The position numbers were made by a program, and so were the translations under genes. A stretch of DNA of 5,290 bases from the NCBI GenBank assembly GCA_004366195.1, contig ML214190.1, forward strand, positions 863 through 6,152, in the 5' to 3' direction. This DNA comes from Actinomycetota bacterium (GTDB taxonomy: Bacteria; Actinomycetota; UBA4738; HRBIN12). The notes under the pieces were generated by a model. That model made no database searches and was not told the DNA's origin. It saw nothing but the letters and a program-made list of their open reading frames with translations. Shown piece after piece: positions 4,272 to 5,290 of the stretch; within the stretch, counting starts at the first letter, position 1, and the number at the start of each line of letters is the position of its first letter.

Positions 4272-4832
4272 GTGGACGCCTTCGTCTACCTGCGGATCCG
4301 CCCCGGCCGGGTGGAGGACGTGCTGGTCCAGCTCAAGGTGACGAAGGGGGTCAGGGCCGCCGTCCTCACCGTCGGCGACTGGGACGCGGTGGCGGCCGCC
4401 CACGGTCCGGACCTCACCACGATCGCGGAGACCGTGGTCCGGCGGATCCACCGGATCGAGGGCGTCGAGCGCACGGTGACGACGCCGGTGGTCCCCGGCG
4501 ACGTCCTCGGCCTCGTCGGCGGCGGCATGATGACCCCCATCCCGCTCCAGCACCAGGGCGACGCCTGCCTCGTCCACGTCGAGGCCGCCCCCGGGGCGGC
4601 CTCCGGCCTGCTGGAGAGCCTGGGGGCCCTGGAGGAGGTCTCCGCCGTCGCGCTCGTGGCCGGCGAGTACGACCTCCTCGTCGAGATCCCGTACCCCTGG
4701 GAGCAGGGCGCGCGGGTGATCGTCGACCGGATCCTCCCCCTGCCCGGCGTGATCCGGACGAAGACGCTGGTCGCGATCCCCTACCTCGAGCCGGAGGAGG
4801 AGGACCGCGACCAGTACTCGCCCTGGACCTGA
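4272..4832 (+). CDS. Tandem Lrp/AsnC ligand-binding (RAM) domain protein without a DNA-binding domain
   Basis: A 186-residue protein with two copies of the alpha-beta RAM/AsnC_trans_reg domain that senses amino acids or related metabolites in Lrp-family regulators. RAM-1 spans about 2-73 and has the divergent turn VGDWDAV (34-40). RAM-2 spans about 97-171 and keeps the more typical GEYDLLVEIP (131-140) and PLPGVIRTKTLVAIP (156-170). They are joined by a Gly/Pro-rich linker (about 74-96) with GLVGGGMMTPIPLQ. The N-terminal helix-turn-helix of Lrp/AsnC proteins is absent, and the in-frame stop just upstream means it was not simply missed by start choice. Stand-alone RAM proteins are known and may form mixed oligomers with full Lrp proteins or act on enzymes. 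The gene has its own probable promoter, so it is not necessarily part of the transporter operon. Its last four-base gap abuts the convergent ispH. The ligand is unknown. Confidence 0.82.
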   Translation: MDAFVYLRIRPGRVEDVLVQLKVTKGVRAAVLTVGDWDAVAAAHGPDLTTIAETVVRRIHRIEGVERTVTTPVVPGDVLGLVGGGMMTPIPLQHQGDACLVHVEAAPGAASGLLESLGALEEVSAVALVAGEYDLLVEIPYPWEQGARVIVDRILPLPGVIRTKTLVAIPYLEPEEEDRDQYSPWT

Positions 4833-4845
4833 CGGCTCACAGCCG
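4833..4845. terminator. Small hairpin between convergent RAM and ispH genes
   Basis: CGGCT-CAC-AGCCG is a perfect 5-base-pair inverted repeat starting immediately after the RAM gene's stop and including the ispH stop codon (complement of 4837-4839). Being symmetric, it could slow or end transcription from both directions. No T-run is present on either side, so the call is tentative. Confidence 0.33.
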
Positions 4846-5290
4846 GACGTCGGCGAACCGCAGGTGCTCGGTGGTGAGCCGGACCTCCTCCACCTCCGTC
4901 GCGCCGAGCGCGGCGAGGAACGCGAGCATCCGCTCCACCAGCCACTCCGGCGCCGAGGCGCCGGACGTGAGGCCGACCACCTCCGCCCCCTCCAGCCAGG
5001 CCGGGTCGACCTCCGTCTCGTCGTCCACGAGGTAGGCCGGGGTCCCCATCTCCCGCGCCACCTCCGCCAACCGGTTGGAGTTGGAGGAGTTCACCGAGCC
5101 GATCACGAGGACGACGTCCGACCGACGGGCGACCTCCTTCACGGCGTCCTGCCGGTTCTGGGTCGCGTAGCAGATGTCCTCCCGAGGAGGCCCCACGATC
5201 TGCGGGAAGCGCTCCCGCAGCACCGCCACGATCTCGTTCGTCTCGTCCACCGAGAGCGTGGTCTGCGTGAGGTACGCGAGGCGCTCCGGG
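4837..5290 (-). CDS. ispH: 4-hydroxy-3-methylbut-2-enyl diphosphate reductase (IspH), C-terminal half
   Basis: The last 150 residues of IspH (LytB), the [4Fe-4S] enzyme that makes IPP and DMAPP in the final step of the cytoplasmic MEP isoprenoid pathway. The start lies beyond the right edge; the reading frame is open to the last base, and the first visible residues are PERLAYLTQTTLSVDETNE. Recognisable active-site pieces in order are the TQTTLS threonine, the cluster cysteine in EDICYATQNRQ, the SVNSSNS substrate-binding loop and GLTSGASAPEWLVE carrying the later conserved serine. The family is usually about 300-330 residues, so roughly half is present, with no frameshift in the visible part. 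A GTG at 5250 lies inside the conserved region and is not the true start. It converges on the RAM-domain gene with a four-base gap. Confidence 0.95.
   Translation of the reverse strand, partial: PERLAYLTQTTLSVDETNEIVAVLRERFPQIVGPPREDICYATQNRQDAVKEVARRSDVVLVIGSVNSSNSNRLAEVAREMGTPAYLVDDETEVDPAWLEGAEVVGLTSGASAPEWLVERMLAFLAALGATEVEEVRLTTEHLRFADVRL

Noticed and set aside
3693..4577. Minus-strand open frame spanning the PhoU/TrkA_C and RAM genes
   Set aside because: Half of it is Arg/Gly/Pro low complexity, and it crosses two supported genes and an intergenic region.
4946..4965. Perfect inverted repeat TCCGGCGCC-GA-GGCGCCGGA
   Set aside because: It lies within the conserved SGASAPE codons of ispH; the protein motif and high GC explain it.

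Overview
The window is very GC-rich and densely coded. Genes overlap by 4-8 bases, GTG starts occur, and at least one gene looks leaderless (start codon at the predicted transcription start). The content (a CGNR zinc-finger/ABATE protein, IspH, TANNNT-type -10 boxes) suggests an Actinomycetota chromosome, perhaps a deep or poorly cultured lineage. That placement is inference; no rRNA or phylogenetic marker is complete here. I see no mobile elements, CRISPR arrays, tRNAs or rRNAs.

Layout. (1) Bases 1-168 are a short control region with a well-formed leftward promoter and a candidate rightward promoter back to back, plus a small inverted repeat; the leftward gene lies off the left edge. (2) 169-1670 is a two-gene unit with a 4-base overlap: a CGNR zinc-finger regulator and a HhH-GPD DNA glycosylase of the AlkA/OGG1 fold. 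(3) 1671-1764 is a compact intergenic region with three consecutive inverted repeats and a candidate promoter. (4) 1765-4189 is a two-gene operon with an 8-base overlap: a membrane transporter made of two fused MgtE domains without the usual cytoplasmic N and CBS domains, then a soluble protein with the architecture PhoU-TrkA_C-PhoU-TrkA_C. (5) 4190-4271 has two inverted repeats and a promoter whose predicted start falls on the GTG of the next gene. (6) 4272-4832 encodes a protein of two Lrp/AsnC ligand-binding (RAM) domains without a DNA-binding domain. (7) ispH enters from the right edge on the minus strand, and its stop lies four bases from that of the RAM gene.

How it may work together. 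The clearest functional unit is the transporter operon. Each protein is an internal duplication, so a two-domain channel is paired with a two-unit soluble partner. The soluble protein plausibly replaces the missing N/CBS regulatory domains as a gating or sensing subunit; this is inference. The regulator-glycosylase pair suggests stress-linked control of base-excision repair. The RAM-only protein could be a small-molecule sensor acting through another Lrp protein, but nothing here ties it firmly to the transporter. Each candidate promoter region has an inverted repeat within or across its core elements, giving a set of possible operators to test.
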